Below are positions 9,242-18,362 of a DNA stretch of 64,000 nt, piece by piece (position 1 is the first letter of the stretch; each line of letters starts with the position of its first letter). A model generated the notes under the pieces. The model did no database searches and was not told the DNA's origin. It saw only the letters and a program-made list of their open reading frames with translations. Both the position numbers and the translations under genes were made by a program. Origin of the DNA: CAWAVN01 sp963844315 (GTDB lineage: Bacteria; Planctomycetota; Planctomycetia; Planctomycetales; Planctomycetaceae); NCBI GenBank assembly GCA_963844315.1, contig CAWJOC010000025.1, positions 1 to 64,000 on the forward strand, read 5' to 3'.

Positions 9242-11205
9242 TCAATACTGCCCCTCGCCCGGTTCCCATTTCATATAAACCGCTCCCAAGGGAGGCAACG
9301 TCAGGCTTAGCGAATGCTTGCGTCCGTGGCAGGGAAAGTTCTCGGCATGAACGCCGCCGAGATTGCCCATGCCGCTGCCGCCGTGCTCGATGGCATCGGT
9401 ATTCAGGATCTCCCGCCAATAACCAAAGTGCGGCACGCCGGTCCGATAGCAAAGCCTCGGCACTGGCGTGAAATTGCAGACTACGGCCACGCAGTCTTTG
9501 GATGCTTGCCTTTCCGCAAGAAACTGACAACGCTCGATTCATAGTCGTTCGCATCCAGCCATTCGAACCCGCGCGGATCGCAATCGTATTCATAGAGGGC
9601 CGGTTCTTTGCCATAGATGCGATTTAAGGACTGGACGAGCTTTAGCATCGTGATGTGATAAAAACTATCGAGTAGCTCCCAATTGAGGCTGCCATCGTGA
9701 TGCCATTCGGACCATGGGCCTAGCTCCGAACCCATGAAGAGCAGTTTCTTTCCCGGCTGCCCGAACATATAGGCATATAATAACCGCAAGTTCGCGAACT
9801 TCTGCCAATCATCGCCGGGCATTTTATTGAGCAGCGAGCCTTTGCCGTGCACGACCTCATCATGGGACAGGGGCATCATGAAGTTTTCATTGAAGGCATA
9901 GATCATGCGAAACGTCAGTTGTCCGTGGTGATACTTCCGATAGATGGATTCATGGCTCAAGTATTTCAGCGTGTCGTGCATCCAGCCCATGTCCCACTTG
10001 AGGCCGAAGCCGAGTCCTCCGATGTGTGTGGGCCTAGAGACCATCGGCCAGGACGTGGATTCTTCCGCGATGGTTTGCACATCAGGAAAGCGGCGGTAGA
10101 TTTCCTCATTCATCCTCCTTAAAAACGAAATCGCTTTTAAGTTTTCCCGTCCGCCATGATCGTTGGGAATCCATTCTCCATCGCGGCGGGAATAGTCCAA
10201 ATACAGCATCGAGGCCACCGCATCCACCCGCAGGCCGTCCGCGTGATATTCCTCCAGCCAATAGAGGGCATTGCTTAATAGAAACCCGCGGACTTCGTTG
10301 CGGCCATAGTTAAAGATATAGCTGTGCCAATCGGGATGAAAGCCTTGCCTGGGGTCGGCGTGCTCGTAGAGATGGGTTCCATCAAAATAGCCCAGACCAT
10401 GCTCGTCCTGCGGAAAGTGCGAGGGAACCCAGTCTAGGATCACTCCAATGCCTTCTTGGTGGAGATAGTCGATCAAATACTTGAAATCCTGAGGCGTTCC
10501 ATAGCGACTGGAAGGCGCAAAATAGCCCGTGACCTGATAGCCCCACGATCCGAAAAAGGGATGCTCCATCACCGGCAAAAACTCAACGTGGGTATGCCCT
10601 AGCAGTTTGACGTGCTCCGCGAGTTGCGGGGCCAGTTCGCGGTAACTCAAGGAGCGATAGCCTTCCGTCGGGACGCGCTTCCAGGAGCCGAGATGCACTT
10701 CATAAATCGAGATCGGCGAGTTCAGGCTGTTGCGTTTTCCCCGGTTCGTCATCCACTCTTGATCGCGCCATTGATAGTCCAAGTCCCACACGATCGAAGC
10801 CGTCTTCGGGGCGACTTCGTGAAACACGCCATAAGGATCAGACTTGTTCACGCTGTAACGGTTCATGCGGGATTGGATGTGGTATTTATAGAGCGTGCCT
10901 TGGCCGATGTCCGGCACAAAGCCTTCCCAGATCCCCGATTGCTCGCGCGGGCGGAGAGGATGGGTTTCCGTGTTCCAACCGTTGAACGTGCCGACGACGG
11001 AAACCCGCTGGGCATCGGGAGCCCACACCGCGAAATACACGCCCGCCGTTCCGTTTTGAGAAATGCGATGCGCTCCTAGCTTTTTGTGCAGATCGAGGTG
11101 AGTCCCTTCATTGAACAGATACAAATCATCCCTGGTCAAAAGGGAGACATCATACGACACGGGGTTCGGAACTTTTTTGCCGCTCGATCCGGCTGTTTGA
11201 TTCAT
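9242..11205 (-). CDS. glgB: 1,4-alpha-glucan branching enzyme (frameshift near C-terminus)
   Basis: GH13 branching enzyme that makes alpha-1,6 branches in glycogen, cytoplasmic. From start 11205 the order is a CBM48-type N-domain (GVYFAVWAPDAQRVSVVG, FNGWN), then the barrel: GHTHVEFLPVMEHPF, GVILDWVPSHFP, the nucleophile region DGLRVDAVASMLYLDY, the acid/base region TIAEESTSWPMVS, and LSHDEVVHGKGSL with the transition-state Asp. Near 9510 the frame changes; the remainder (VVCNFTPVPRLCYRTGVP to GAVYMKWEPGEGQY) is the expected C-terminal all-beta domain. Length of about 650 residues is normal. A second, different GH13 gene is at 60870-63247. No other glycogen gene is adjacent. Confidence 0.95.
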
Positions 11206-11408
11206 AAGAGAACCCTTCGGGCGAGATTTTGGATTTTCTGGTCGGTCACAAATGGTTGAAGGGAACCCAGGTTGGGGAGGGAGCAGAATCGCAATTTCCA
11301 GCGATTTCGGGTTATACTTCTTTGATGATACCATAGGGGATCGAGCAAAAAACACAATGCACTTCCATTCGTCAGGCTTTCCTTGAATGACTCTTTTGGA
11401 GCAAGCTT

Positions 11409-12785
11409 ATGAGCTGGATTGGATCGCGGCGCGAGTTTTTGCAAAAAGCTTCCACGCTAGCCGGGGCGGGATTGGGGTATGCTCTCACCCAAGGCTCTGC
11501 CCAGAATCAGCCTGCTGAGCCTATGCAAGTGGAAGTGCTAAAACCGCGGGGACGGGTTCCGCTGTCGTTCATCATTGATGATTCGACGTGTCTGGTGAAC
11601 ATGGGGCACTTCTGCACGCCGCAGTTTCAGACCTGTTACCCCAACCGGGCGGAGTACAACAAACCCTGGAAAGACTGGCCGCGAGAAATCCCCGATGCCT
11701 TCGTCCGCGAGTTTGGCGAATGGTGCGGTGAGAATGGAGTGAAAGGCAAATACAGCGTTGTCCCCAACCCTTCGTGCGTGGGTTGGCTGGACCGCGAGCT
11801 TCCGGGTTGGTCCAAATCGGAACTGCAAAGCAGCTTGAAATTGGTGCGGGACTTGATGCTGCCCAATTGGGACATTCACCCGGAGATGATTACCCACACT
11901 CGCGTCATCGACCTCAAAACCGGGCGGCCCTTCGATGAGATCAGCCCGGCCACGATGGAAAACTCCTATCCTCAAGTGAAAAAGAGCGCGGATGAACTCG
12001 CGGCGTATCTGGCTTATGCGCTTCGCATTTTGAAGAACTGCGAACTGCCCTGCGAAGGCATCACCACGCCGGGCGGCTTTGGGAACATGGTGAAATCTGA
12101 ACTGTCGCTGGCGGTCCAGCAGTCGGTGCGGGATGTGTATGCTGTGGAGATTCCGCACTACTTCAAATACGTCATGGGAGGCAAGGAAAGCACCGAACCG
12201 AAGATCGAGCACTTGAGAAAAAACGACAACGGCACGATTGATCTGACCGTCAACGTTCCCGCTGGGACCGGGGATTGGTTCGGCGGTTGGCAAGGGGATT
12301 TGAAATCGGAAGGCGACCGCTATGCCAATGCAGAAGCCACCAGCGGTCGGATGGTGGAACTGATTGAGCGCGGCGATCCGGCGCTCATGCTCTGCCATTG
12401 GCCGGGCATGTACTGCAACGGAACCAAATCGGGGTTCACCGCATTCCAGAACGTGGTGACCGCGATTGATCGAAAGTTTCGCGACCAGACGCTGTGGATG
12501 AAGCTCAGCGAAATCGCCCGCTATTGGGCGGCGAAGGAAGTTACCCAGATCAAAAAGACCGAAAAGGGTTATGCGATCCAAGCCCCCTTGGCCTGCCCGC
12601 AATTCACGCTGAAACTGAAGTTGAACGCGACCATGCCGCCCCGCCTGGCGGCAAATGGCAATACCACTTTGCTTCAGGAAGTCAGGCAACAGAGAGATTT
12701 GAAAGTTGGAAGCTGGCTTCGGGAGGGTCAGCAAATGATTGTGTGCTTCGATCTGCCCAAAGGACAATCGACGCTCGAGGCATAG
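11409..12785 (+). CDS. Tat-exported deacetylase-like protein
   Basis: A 458-residue protein with a twin-arginine signal (SRREFLQKASTLAGAGLGYA). The mature region opens RVPLSFIIDDSTCLVNMGHF, with an early Asp pair, continues with IHPEMITHTRVIDLKTGRPF and has a late LMLCHWPGMYCNG. This layout recalls glycoside hydrolase/deacetylase beta-barrel proteins of planctomycetes that are annotated as polysaccharide deacetylase-like, but I cannot identify the catalytic set with certainty. The ATG at 11409 follows GGAG. The gene is divergent from glgB and its stop lies only a couple of bases from that of the convergent enolase-superfamily gene. Folding to the periplasm in a cofactor-bound state is suggested by Tat use; activity is not known. 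Confidence 0.6.
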   Translation: MSWIGSRREFLQKASTLAGAGLGYALTQGSAQNQPAEPMQVEVLKPRGRVPLSFIIDDSTCLVNMGHFCTPQFQTCYPNRAEYNKPWKDWPREIPDAFVREFGEWCGENGVKGKYSVVPNPSCVGWLDRELPGWSKSELQSSLKLVRDLMLPNWDIHPEMITHTRVIDLKTGRPFDEISPATMENSYPQVKKSADELAAYLAYALRILKNCELPCEGITTPGGFGNMVKSELSLAVQQSVRDVYAVEIPHYFKYVMGGKESTEPKIEHLRKNDNGTIDLTVNVPAGTGDWFGGWQGDLKSEGDRYANAEATSGRMVELIERGDPALMLCHWPGMYCNGTKSGFTAFQNVVTAIDRKFRDQTLWMKLSEIARYWAAKEVTQIKKTEKGYAIQAPLACPQFTLKLKLNATMPPRLAANGNTTLLQEVRQQRDLKVGSWLREGQQMIVCFDLPKGQSTLEA

Positions 12786-12786
12786 T

Positions 12787-13905
12787 TCATTGGGCGGGGT
12801 TTTTGCGGACGGTGTGCCAATTGACGGTTACGCCCAAACCGGGGCCATCGTTGAGCTTGATGAGTGGGCCTTCGATTTTGAGCGGATTGTCCACGACCGA
12901 AAATTCATGGTATTCCGGGCCGAGGATGTCGCCGGGAAATTGTTCCACGTTCATGTTTTCAGAGGCCACGACGAGGTGACACATCGCAGCGGAGGCGATG
13001 TCGAGTTCCAGATTGGAGCCGATGCTGCACGCGATGCCGTGCTCTGCCGCGTAGTCGATGATTTGTTTCGACTTCCGAATCCCGCCGTTTTTGCCCGGAT
13101 AGACACTGATGACGTCGCAGGCTTCATGGCGGATGCACTCCACCGCATCATAGAAATCGAAACAGATGTCATCGGCCATCACCAAGGGTTTGATGGACCT
13201 GCGGACTTCCGCCAAACCGTGGAAATCGCCGCGCGGGGTGGGCTGTTCAAATAGGCCCACGTTAGCGTCATTCATGAGTTCCGCCGCGCGGATGGCGGTG
13301 CGGACATCGTAGCCGCAATTGGCATCTATCACCAAATCCAGATTCGGCCCCATTGTCTCGCGGACGATCCGCACCCGTTCCACGTCCTCTTCCAAGATTG
13401 TGCCGACTTTGACTTTGATCGTCGTGAACCCGGCCTCCACAAGTTCCTTGGTGCGGGATCTTGCACGGTCCGGCGGATAGGCCCCCATCGAAAATCGGCA
13501 GCAAATGGACAAAGGCCGTTTCGCTCCACCCAAGAGTTCATACACCGGCCGCCTTTCCGCTTTGCCGCGAATGTCCCAACAGGCCATTTCCATCGCGGAC
13601 TTGGCGAACCAGTTGCACTTCGTCGCCTGGTCCATCAACGCATCCATGCGGGGAATATCGAACGGATCGACGCCGATTAAAAGCGGAGCGATCACGCGGT
13701 CGATGATCGTCTTCGCGGTCCAGACGGTTTCGCCGCTCCAGCGCGGCATGACCGTGGCTTCTCCTGCGCCTTCGATGCCTTGATCGGTTTCCATGCGGAC
13801 CAAGAGGTACTCGGAAACCTCATGCCGGCCCAGTGCCGAGACCATCCGGCGCTCGGGCTTCAAGGGGATCCGCACGGGGTAAGTTTCGATCTTGGTGATT
13901 TTCAC
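12787..13905 (-). CDS. Mandelate racemase/muconate-lactonizing enzyme family protein (enolase superfamily)
   Basis: A 372-residue enolase-superfamily enzyme. The GTG start at 13905 is preferred: it follows AGGAG at a good distance and begins KITKIETYPVRIPLKPERR, the typical capping-domain strand. The barrel shows TTIKVKVG (catalytic Lys on strand 2), DLVIDANCGYD (metal-binding Asp), LFEQPTPRGD (metal-binding Glu), VMADDICFDF (metal Asp) and a later KNGGI where many members place the second base Lys. The chemistry is abstraction of a proton next to a carboxylate; the substrate (sugar acid or dipeptide) cannot be decided. Frame intact. A 48-nt perfect palindrome lies just upstream. Confidence 0.85.
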   Translation of the reverse strand: MKITKIETYPVRIPLKPERRMVSALGRHEVSEYLLVRMETDQGIEGAGEATVMPRWSGETVWTAKTIIDRVIAPLLIGVDPFDIPRMDALMDQATKCNWFAKSAMEMACWDIRGKAERRPVYELLGGAKRPLSICCRFSMGAYPPDRARSRTKELVEAGFTTIKVKVGTILEEDVERVRIVRETMGPNLDLVIDANCGYDVRTAIRAAELMNDANVGLFEQPTPRGDFHGLAEVRRSIKPLVMADDICFDFYDAVECIRHEACDVISVYPGKNGGIRKSKQIIDYAAEHGIACSIGSNLELDIASAAMCHLVVASENMNVEQFPGDILGPEYHEFSVVDNPLKIEGPLIKLNDGPGLGVTVNWHTVRKNPAQ

Positions 13906-13920
13906 GGTTTCTCCTAAGAA

Positions 13921-13968
13921 AAGAGCCGCGCACGCAGTAAGCGGCCGCTTACTGCGTGCGCGGCTCTT
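13921..13968. repeat. Perfect 48-nt palindrome with no loop
   Basis: Positions 13921-13944 are exactly complementary to 13945-13968, with the centre in GCGGCCGC. It sits between the stop of the DUF1080/serine hydrolase gene (13977) and the ribosome site of the enolase-superfamily gene (start 13905). As RNA it would form an extremely stable GC-rich hairpin and could end or attenuate transcription; a U tract is not evident. As DNA it could extrude a cruciform. Confidence 0.9.
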
Positions 13969-13976
13969 GGAACACA

Positions 13977-15815
13977 CTATTTGACCAGCGTCTCGATGGC
14001 GGTTTCGTGGAAGGCTCCGCGGAGGTCGGAGGCATCGCTGTTGCCGAAGTTGGTGCGTTGGATCAAGAGCACGTAGACCATGTTCTTTTCCGGATCGACC
14101 CAGCCTTGGGTGCCGAAGGCTCCGCCGTGGCCGAACGTGCCGGGCGAGAGGTTTTTGGTCACGCCTTGCGGTTCTTTGACCACGCACCAGCCCAGTCCCC
14201 AACCATTGCCCGGCGTGAAACCCGTTTCCAGTTCCCCGGTCTGAATGGTCGTCATTTGCTTGACGGCTTCAGGGGAAAGAATGCGTTTGCCCTCGTGTTC
14301 ACCGCCGTTTAGGACCATTTGATAAAACCGGCTCATGTCCTTGGCGGTGGAGAACAATCCGCCGGATGGATTGGGAGACCTGGGTTCCGAAAGGTCATTG
14401 ATCCAATGGGAAGCCTCGGCGAAGGGTTTGCCATCTTTGCCGGGCTGATAGAGTTTCGCGAGCCGCTCTTTTTGTTTGGGAGTGGGGTTGAACGTGGTGT
14501 CCCGCATGCCCAGCGGCTGGAAGATCCGCTCGGCGAGAAACTTTTCGTAAGGCTGGCCGGAAGCCACTTCAATCACGCGACCGCAGATCGTCAAGCCGGG
14601 GCTGTATTCCCATTTGATTCCCGGTTCGAATCCCAAGGGCCGTTTGGCGAAGAGCACGGCGGTCTCGGCGAGCGTGCCTTCGTTTTGCTGGCTGCCGATG
14701 AGGCCGGAAGTGTGGGTCATCACATCTTTGATGGTGATGGGCCGGACCTGGCCGCCGGCTTTTAACGCGGCCTCCTTAAACTCCGGGATGTACTTGGAAA
14801 CGGGATCATCAATCGACAGCTTGCCTTCATCGGCGAGGATCATCACGGCGGTCGCGGTGATGGGTTTGGTCATCGAAGCAATCGCGAATATTGTGTCGAG
14901 CTGCATGGGTTTGTTTGCCACGATGTCCGATTGCCCGACGGCGGCGTGATGGGCGAGCTTTCCATCTTTGAGCACCAGCGTGACCACGCCCGCCGCCTGG
15001 CCTTGCTCCACGAATTCCCGCATACGGTTGGCGATGGCATCGGGTCCGGCGTTCTTCGTGGCGGAGGTCTTTTCCTCTTCCACGGTGACGAGGCTCTCGG
15101 TCGGGTTTTCGGTCAGGACCAATCCGCGGAAGCGGACTTCCTGCGCGACCTTGTTGGAGTGCAGCTGCAATCCGATGGGACCGCTTTCGCAAAGTTCCGG
15201 TTTGGGGTCGGACCAGTCGGCGACGAGCTTCCCATTGATGACATGCCTGATGCGATTGCCGATGGCCAGGATTTCCATCCGGTTCCAATCGTGCTGCTTG
15301 CCGGCTTTTTTGGCGACGCCGTCTTTGTCTTGATAAATGCTGTTTCGGCGGTAAAGGTCGTAATAGCCATAGCCGGAGGGGAACATCACCAGATGCCCCA
15401 TGTAGCTGTAGGGGTCGCCGGATTTCTCGACGGTCTTGCCCCAGAGAGCGATGCCGGAGTGCATTTCGCTTTCGACCAGCTTGGCTTCGAAGATCAGCCG
15501 GAAGTTGCGGTAGGGCTTTTTGGTAACGAGATAAGTGCTGGCGACGGGGGCGTTGTCTTTGGAGTTCTTCGCGACGATCTCGCCGTTTTCAATCGAGAAG
15601 TATTTTTCAATCTGCCCTTCCCAGCCTGTGAAGTCCCGCCCATTAAACAGCCGGACGGCTTTCTCGCCATCGGGCAGCTTGGGGATTTGCTCTTCGCTCC
15701 AGCCTTCGGCTTGGGAGGTTTTCAGCGAGAGGGTCAGCAGCAACAGGAATAAACAATTCGCGATCAGGTTGGGTCGGCGACATAAGGAAACCCCCAGAAC
15801 TAGGAACACGAACAC
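13977..15815 (-). CDS. DUF1080 domain fused to beta-lactamase-like serine hydrolase, secreted
   Basis: A two-domain secreted protein of about 612 residues. After a hydrophobic signal (NCLFLLLLTLSLKTSQA) comes a DUF1080 (3-keto-disaccharide hydrolase/LamG-like) domain: GEKAVRLFNGRDFTGWEGQI, LIFEAKLVESEMHSGIALWG, GPIGLQLHSNKVAQEVRFRG. A class-C beta-lactamase-like domain follows: DTIFAIASMTKPITATAVM with the Ser-x-x-Lys, YSPGLTICG in the tyrosine position and GHGGAFGTQGW in place of KTG. Together they suggest a sugar-binding or sugar-cleaving module joined to an esterase or peptidase. The start is uncertain: the open frame extends to 15938 but overlaps a repeat, so I prefer GTG at 15815. Confidence 0.85.
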   Translation of the reverse strand: MFVFLVLGVSLCRRPNLIANCLFLLLLTLSLKTSQAEGWSEEQIPKLPDGEKAVRLFNGRDFTGWEGQIEKYFSIENGEIVAKNSKDNAPVASTYLVTKKPYRNFRLIFEAKLVESEMHSGIALWGKTVEKSGDPYSYMGHLVMFPSGYGYYDLYRRNSIYQDKDGVAKKAGKQHDWNRMEILAIGNRIRHVINGKLVADWSDPKPELCESGPIGLQLHSNKVAQEVRFRGLVLTENPTESLVTVEEEKTSATKNAGPDAIANRMREFVEQGQAAGVVTLVLKDGKLAHHAAVGQSDIVANKPMQLDTIFAIASMTKPITATAVMILADEGKLSIDDPVSKYIPEFKEAALKAGGQVRPITIKDVMTHTSGLIGSQQNEGTLAETAVLFAKRPLGFEPGIKWEYSPGLTICGRVIEVASGQPYEKFLAERIFQPLGMRDTTFNPTPKQKERLAKLYQPGKDGKPFAEASHWINDLSEPRSPNPSGGLFSTAKDMSRFYQMVLNGGEHEGKRILSPEAVKQMTTIQTGELETGFTPGNGWGLGWCVVKEPQGVTKNLSPGTFGHGGAFGTQGWVDPEKNMVYVLLIQRTNFGNSDASDLRGAFHETAIETLVK

Positions 15816-15939
15816 CGCCGCGCAACTTGCAAGGGAACGAGTTGTTCCGACGGCGATGAGAAGATCATGTCCCGTAAACCGGGGGATTGCAAGTTTGTCG
15901 TCGTTCGCTCCGCGAACGAACGTCCTTTCGCGGAGCATA

Positions 15940-16015
15940 GGTGGCTATAGTGGAGCGAAGCGACCCCACAGGCTCTGCAGTTCCGGGAGCTCGCTTCGCT
16001 CGACCCCGGCCACCC
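15940..16015. repeat. Imperfect inverted repeat in MarR/serine hydrolase intergenic region
   Basis: Arms around 15940-15963 and 15989-16015 (GGTGGC..GAGCGAAGCG against CGCTTCGCTC..GGCCACC) are complementary with mismatches, and smaller hairpins built on CGTTCGC/GCGAACG and TCGCGGAG lie just to the left (15901-15935). The region overlaps the apparent N-terminal extension of the DUF1080 gene. It looks like a dispersed intergenic repeat. Confidence 0.6.
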
Positions 16016-16025
16016 TCCGACGAGA

Positions 16026-16684
16026 TTATGCCGCGGGTTTCTGCTCGACACCGAAGGGGAAGCTGAAGGAATCCGCTTCCATTTCCAGATGTTCCGCAGG
16101 CATGGCGACCCTGGCGGCATCGGCGGGAAGCCGAGTGAGTTCATCCACCCACATCTTGAGCAACCGGGACAACGTGCGTGCGTTCGCCGGCATTGAAACA
16201 GGTTAAAAGGGCCGCCATGCGTCGGCTGTGGATTTCCTCGGCCCTGCGCCAAGGTTTCGCGGCCCAATTCGGAAAGCAACAACACCTTCCGCCGCCGGTC
16301 CACCGTGGAAGGCAACCGGTAGAGCAGCCCGCTTTGCCGCATGCGTTCGATGAGCGTGCTGATGCTGGATTCGGTCTGGTTCAGGAGGTTCGACAGGTCT
16401 TTTTGCGAGCAGCCGTTGGATGCCGACTCGCGAATCGCTTGCAGCACCGCATAACGGATGTCGGTGAGTTCGAACTGGCCGAAGTGGGAATTCAAGATCG
16501 CCCGCAGCCGATGGGCGGCCCGCATCACGTTTTGCACAATCGCGACGGCGGTTTCGTCGGCGTTGTCATGCGCGGGCAGGGGTTCCCGCTCCGGGATGTT
16601 GGGATTCGCCGGTTCGGTTGAGGAAGGCGATGGGGATTGATCGGAGGGGGAAACGTAACGAAACATCATTTGGCCCTTGGGCAT
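16026..16684 (-). CDS. MarR-family transcription regulator (two frameshifts)
   Basis: Winged-helix regulator. After a Pro/Ser-rich N-terminus the protein reads VQNVMRAAHRLRAILNSHFG (dimer helix), FELTDIRYAVLQAIRES, then the DNA-binding helix-turn-helix GCSQKDLSNLLNQTESSIST LIERM and the wing YRLPSTVDRRRKVLLLSELG, all classical MarR features. The C-terminal helix continues only across frame breaks near 16240 (EEIHSRRMAALLTCF) and 16180 (LLKMWVDELTRLPADAA), ending at 16026 with FPFGVEQKPAA. Start could be at 16684 or at the ATG pair at 16669. The target is unknown; the neighbouring DUF1080/serine hydrolase gene downstream on the same strand is a candidate. Confidence 0.8.
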
Positions 16685-16875
16685 GACCCGCGAAAACAGG
16701 AAGGCGAACGGGAGGAATTTCCCCGCGATTTACTTTTGAGGGATCGCGGATAGTTAATTCCTTCACCAAAGTTTTCGGCCATTAAGGGTTCGCACTGAAG
16801 GGAAAATCTCAAAAACTCCCCTTGACGATCCCGCAAATCCCCCAGCTTAAATTGACACGCGTCTGGGAAAGAGGG

Positions 16876-17051
16876 TTTAACGCAAAGGCCGCAAAGGGAA
16901 GACGCAAAGGATCGCAAAGAAAAATCAGGTAAGGAGTAAGATTTTGATTAAAGTTTTAGTGAGGGAATGCTTTGAGATCCAAAACATCGCCTTTTCTTGC
17001 CTTTCCCCTTTGCGATCCTTTGCGTCTTTTCTTTGCGGCCTTTGCGTTAAA
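16876..17051. repeat. Inverted repeat of the cgcaaagg type flanking an AT-richer core
   Basis: A 44-nt segment at 16876-16919 is complementary, with few differences, to 17008-17051. It fills the gap between the MarR start (16684) and the ATPase stop (17064). No open reading frame with credible features lies in this stretch of about 380 nt, which also appears to hold the MarR promoter region. It resembles common dispersed planctomycete intergenic repeats. Confidence 0.8.
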
Positions 17052-17063
17052 TTGTTTTTCCTT

Positions 17064-18218
17064 TCAGCCTTCCAATGCGGGGCGGAGTTCGTGCAGGCGT
17101 TTCCAGAGTCTGGAGCCGTCGTCCGCCCGGCGTTTGACCACGGAATCCCAATAGCCCAAAAGCCGCGCGCGGTCTTGGGCATCATCCTTTAAAACCACGC
17201 CCAACAGCAAACCGGGAACCAGCGACAACGGATCCCTGCCGCCGGGGAAATACGCCGCCTGCCGGCCGATGGAGGTGGCAATGGCGACGGCTTCGGCGGT
17301 GCTCATCACGGTGCTGGGCTTTTCGACCGACCAGCCTTCCGCCGTCCGGCCTTCCCTGAGATCGCGAAACGATGTGACCAACACATCCAAGACCCCATCA
17401 TCCACGCTCAGTTCCACGCCGTTACGGGCCAAGAGCGCCTTGGCTTGGGATTTCACCAGGCTCACTTCGCGGTCGTGATCGGAGATGGGCGGGATGACCT
17501 CGAAATTGAACCGGCGTTTGAGTGCTGCGGACATCTCCGAAACGCCCCGGTCCCGTAAGTTCGCGGTGGCAATCAAATTGAATCCCTGCGAAGCGAACAC
17601 GCTGCCCGGTTCGCCGGAGAGTTCGGGAATCATCAGCCGCCGTTCCGAGATCAGCGAAATCAAGGCATCCTGCACTTCCGGCAGGCAGCGGGTGACTTCC
17701 TCGATCCGCACCAGTTTGCCTTCCTTCATGCCGGTCATAATCGGCGATGGCACGAGAGCCTGTTCGCTCGGCCCTTGGGCCAGCAATAACGCATAGTTCC
17801 ACGAATAGCGGAAATGGTCTTCGGTCGCTCCCGCCGTGCCTTGGATGGTGAGCGAGCTTGTGCCGCTGATGGCTGCCGCCAACAGTTCCGAGAGCATCGA
17901 CTTGGCCGTGCCCGGTTCGCCGACCAATAATAGCCCGCGTTCCCCGGCGAGCGTGACCACGCAGCGTTCCACCACCGCCCGGTCGCCGATGAATTTTTCG
18001 GTGATCGCCAAAGTTTTGGGCGTGCCTTTGCCGGCTTTCGCGCCTTTGGGGAGTTTGACTTTCTCCCCGCCCGACCCGCAGATAAACTCCACGACCCGCA
18101 AAGGCGAAAGCAGCCAACCGTCGGGCTTGGGGCCTTCATCAATCGCCGCGAGCAGGGCCAATTCTTCCGCGTAGCGTTCCTCGGCGGGCGGAGCCTGATG
18201 CTTGGAATGATCGCTCAT
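17064..18218 (-). CDS. MoxR-type AAA ATPase (orphan)
   Basis: A 384-residue AAA+ ATPase. Walker A is GEPGTAKS at residues 100-107, followed by LSELLAAAISGTSSLTIQGT; Walker B is KLVRIEEVTR; sensor 1 is FNLIATANLRDRGVSEMS, and the Arg finger region follows (AALKRRFNFEVIPP). The block ATEDHFRYSWNYALLLAQGP is typical of MoxR proteins found beside SWIM-domain, DUF5682 and von Willebrand A proteins. Those partners are absent here; only a MarR gene and a divergent lipoprotein are adjacent. The likely role is remodelling of a partner complex. Frame intact; the ATG at 18218 gives the expected N-terminus. Confidence 0.88.
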   Translation of the reverse strand: MSDHSKHQAPPAEERYAEELALLAAIDEGPKPDGWLLSPLRVVEFICGSGGEKVKLPKGAKAGKGTPKTLAITEKFIGDRAVVERCVVTLAGERGLLLVGEPGTAKSMLSELLAAAISGTSSLTIQGTAGATEDHFRYSWNYALLLAQGPSEQALVPSPIMTGMKEGKLVRIEEVTRCLPEVQDALISLISERRLMIPELSGEPGSVFASQGFNLIATANLRDRGVSEMSAALKRRFNFEVIPPISDHDREVSLVKSQAKALLARNGVELSVDDGVLDVLVTSFRDLREGRTAEGWSVEKPSTVMSTAEAVAIATSIGRQAAYFPGGRDPLSLVPGLLLGVVLKDDAQDRARLLGYWDSVVKRRADDGSRLWKRLHELRPALEG

Positions 18219-18362
18219 GGGTTTCGACCTTTGAGTTAGCTCGATTGCGCAAATCCAGGGGAAAGAAAATCATCCGAAGATTGCGTTCCTTTCGCAACTG
18301 TCGGGCAAAGGAGTAAGATCAAGCAAGGATCGAATCGCTACACGGAAACAGGAGTTCGGCTG

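Noticed and set aside
11538..12767. Long open frame antisense to the deacetylase-like gene
   Set aside because: No start context or recognisable motif; it mirrors the codon pattern of the gene on the other strand.
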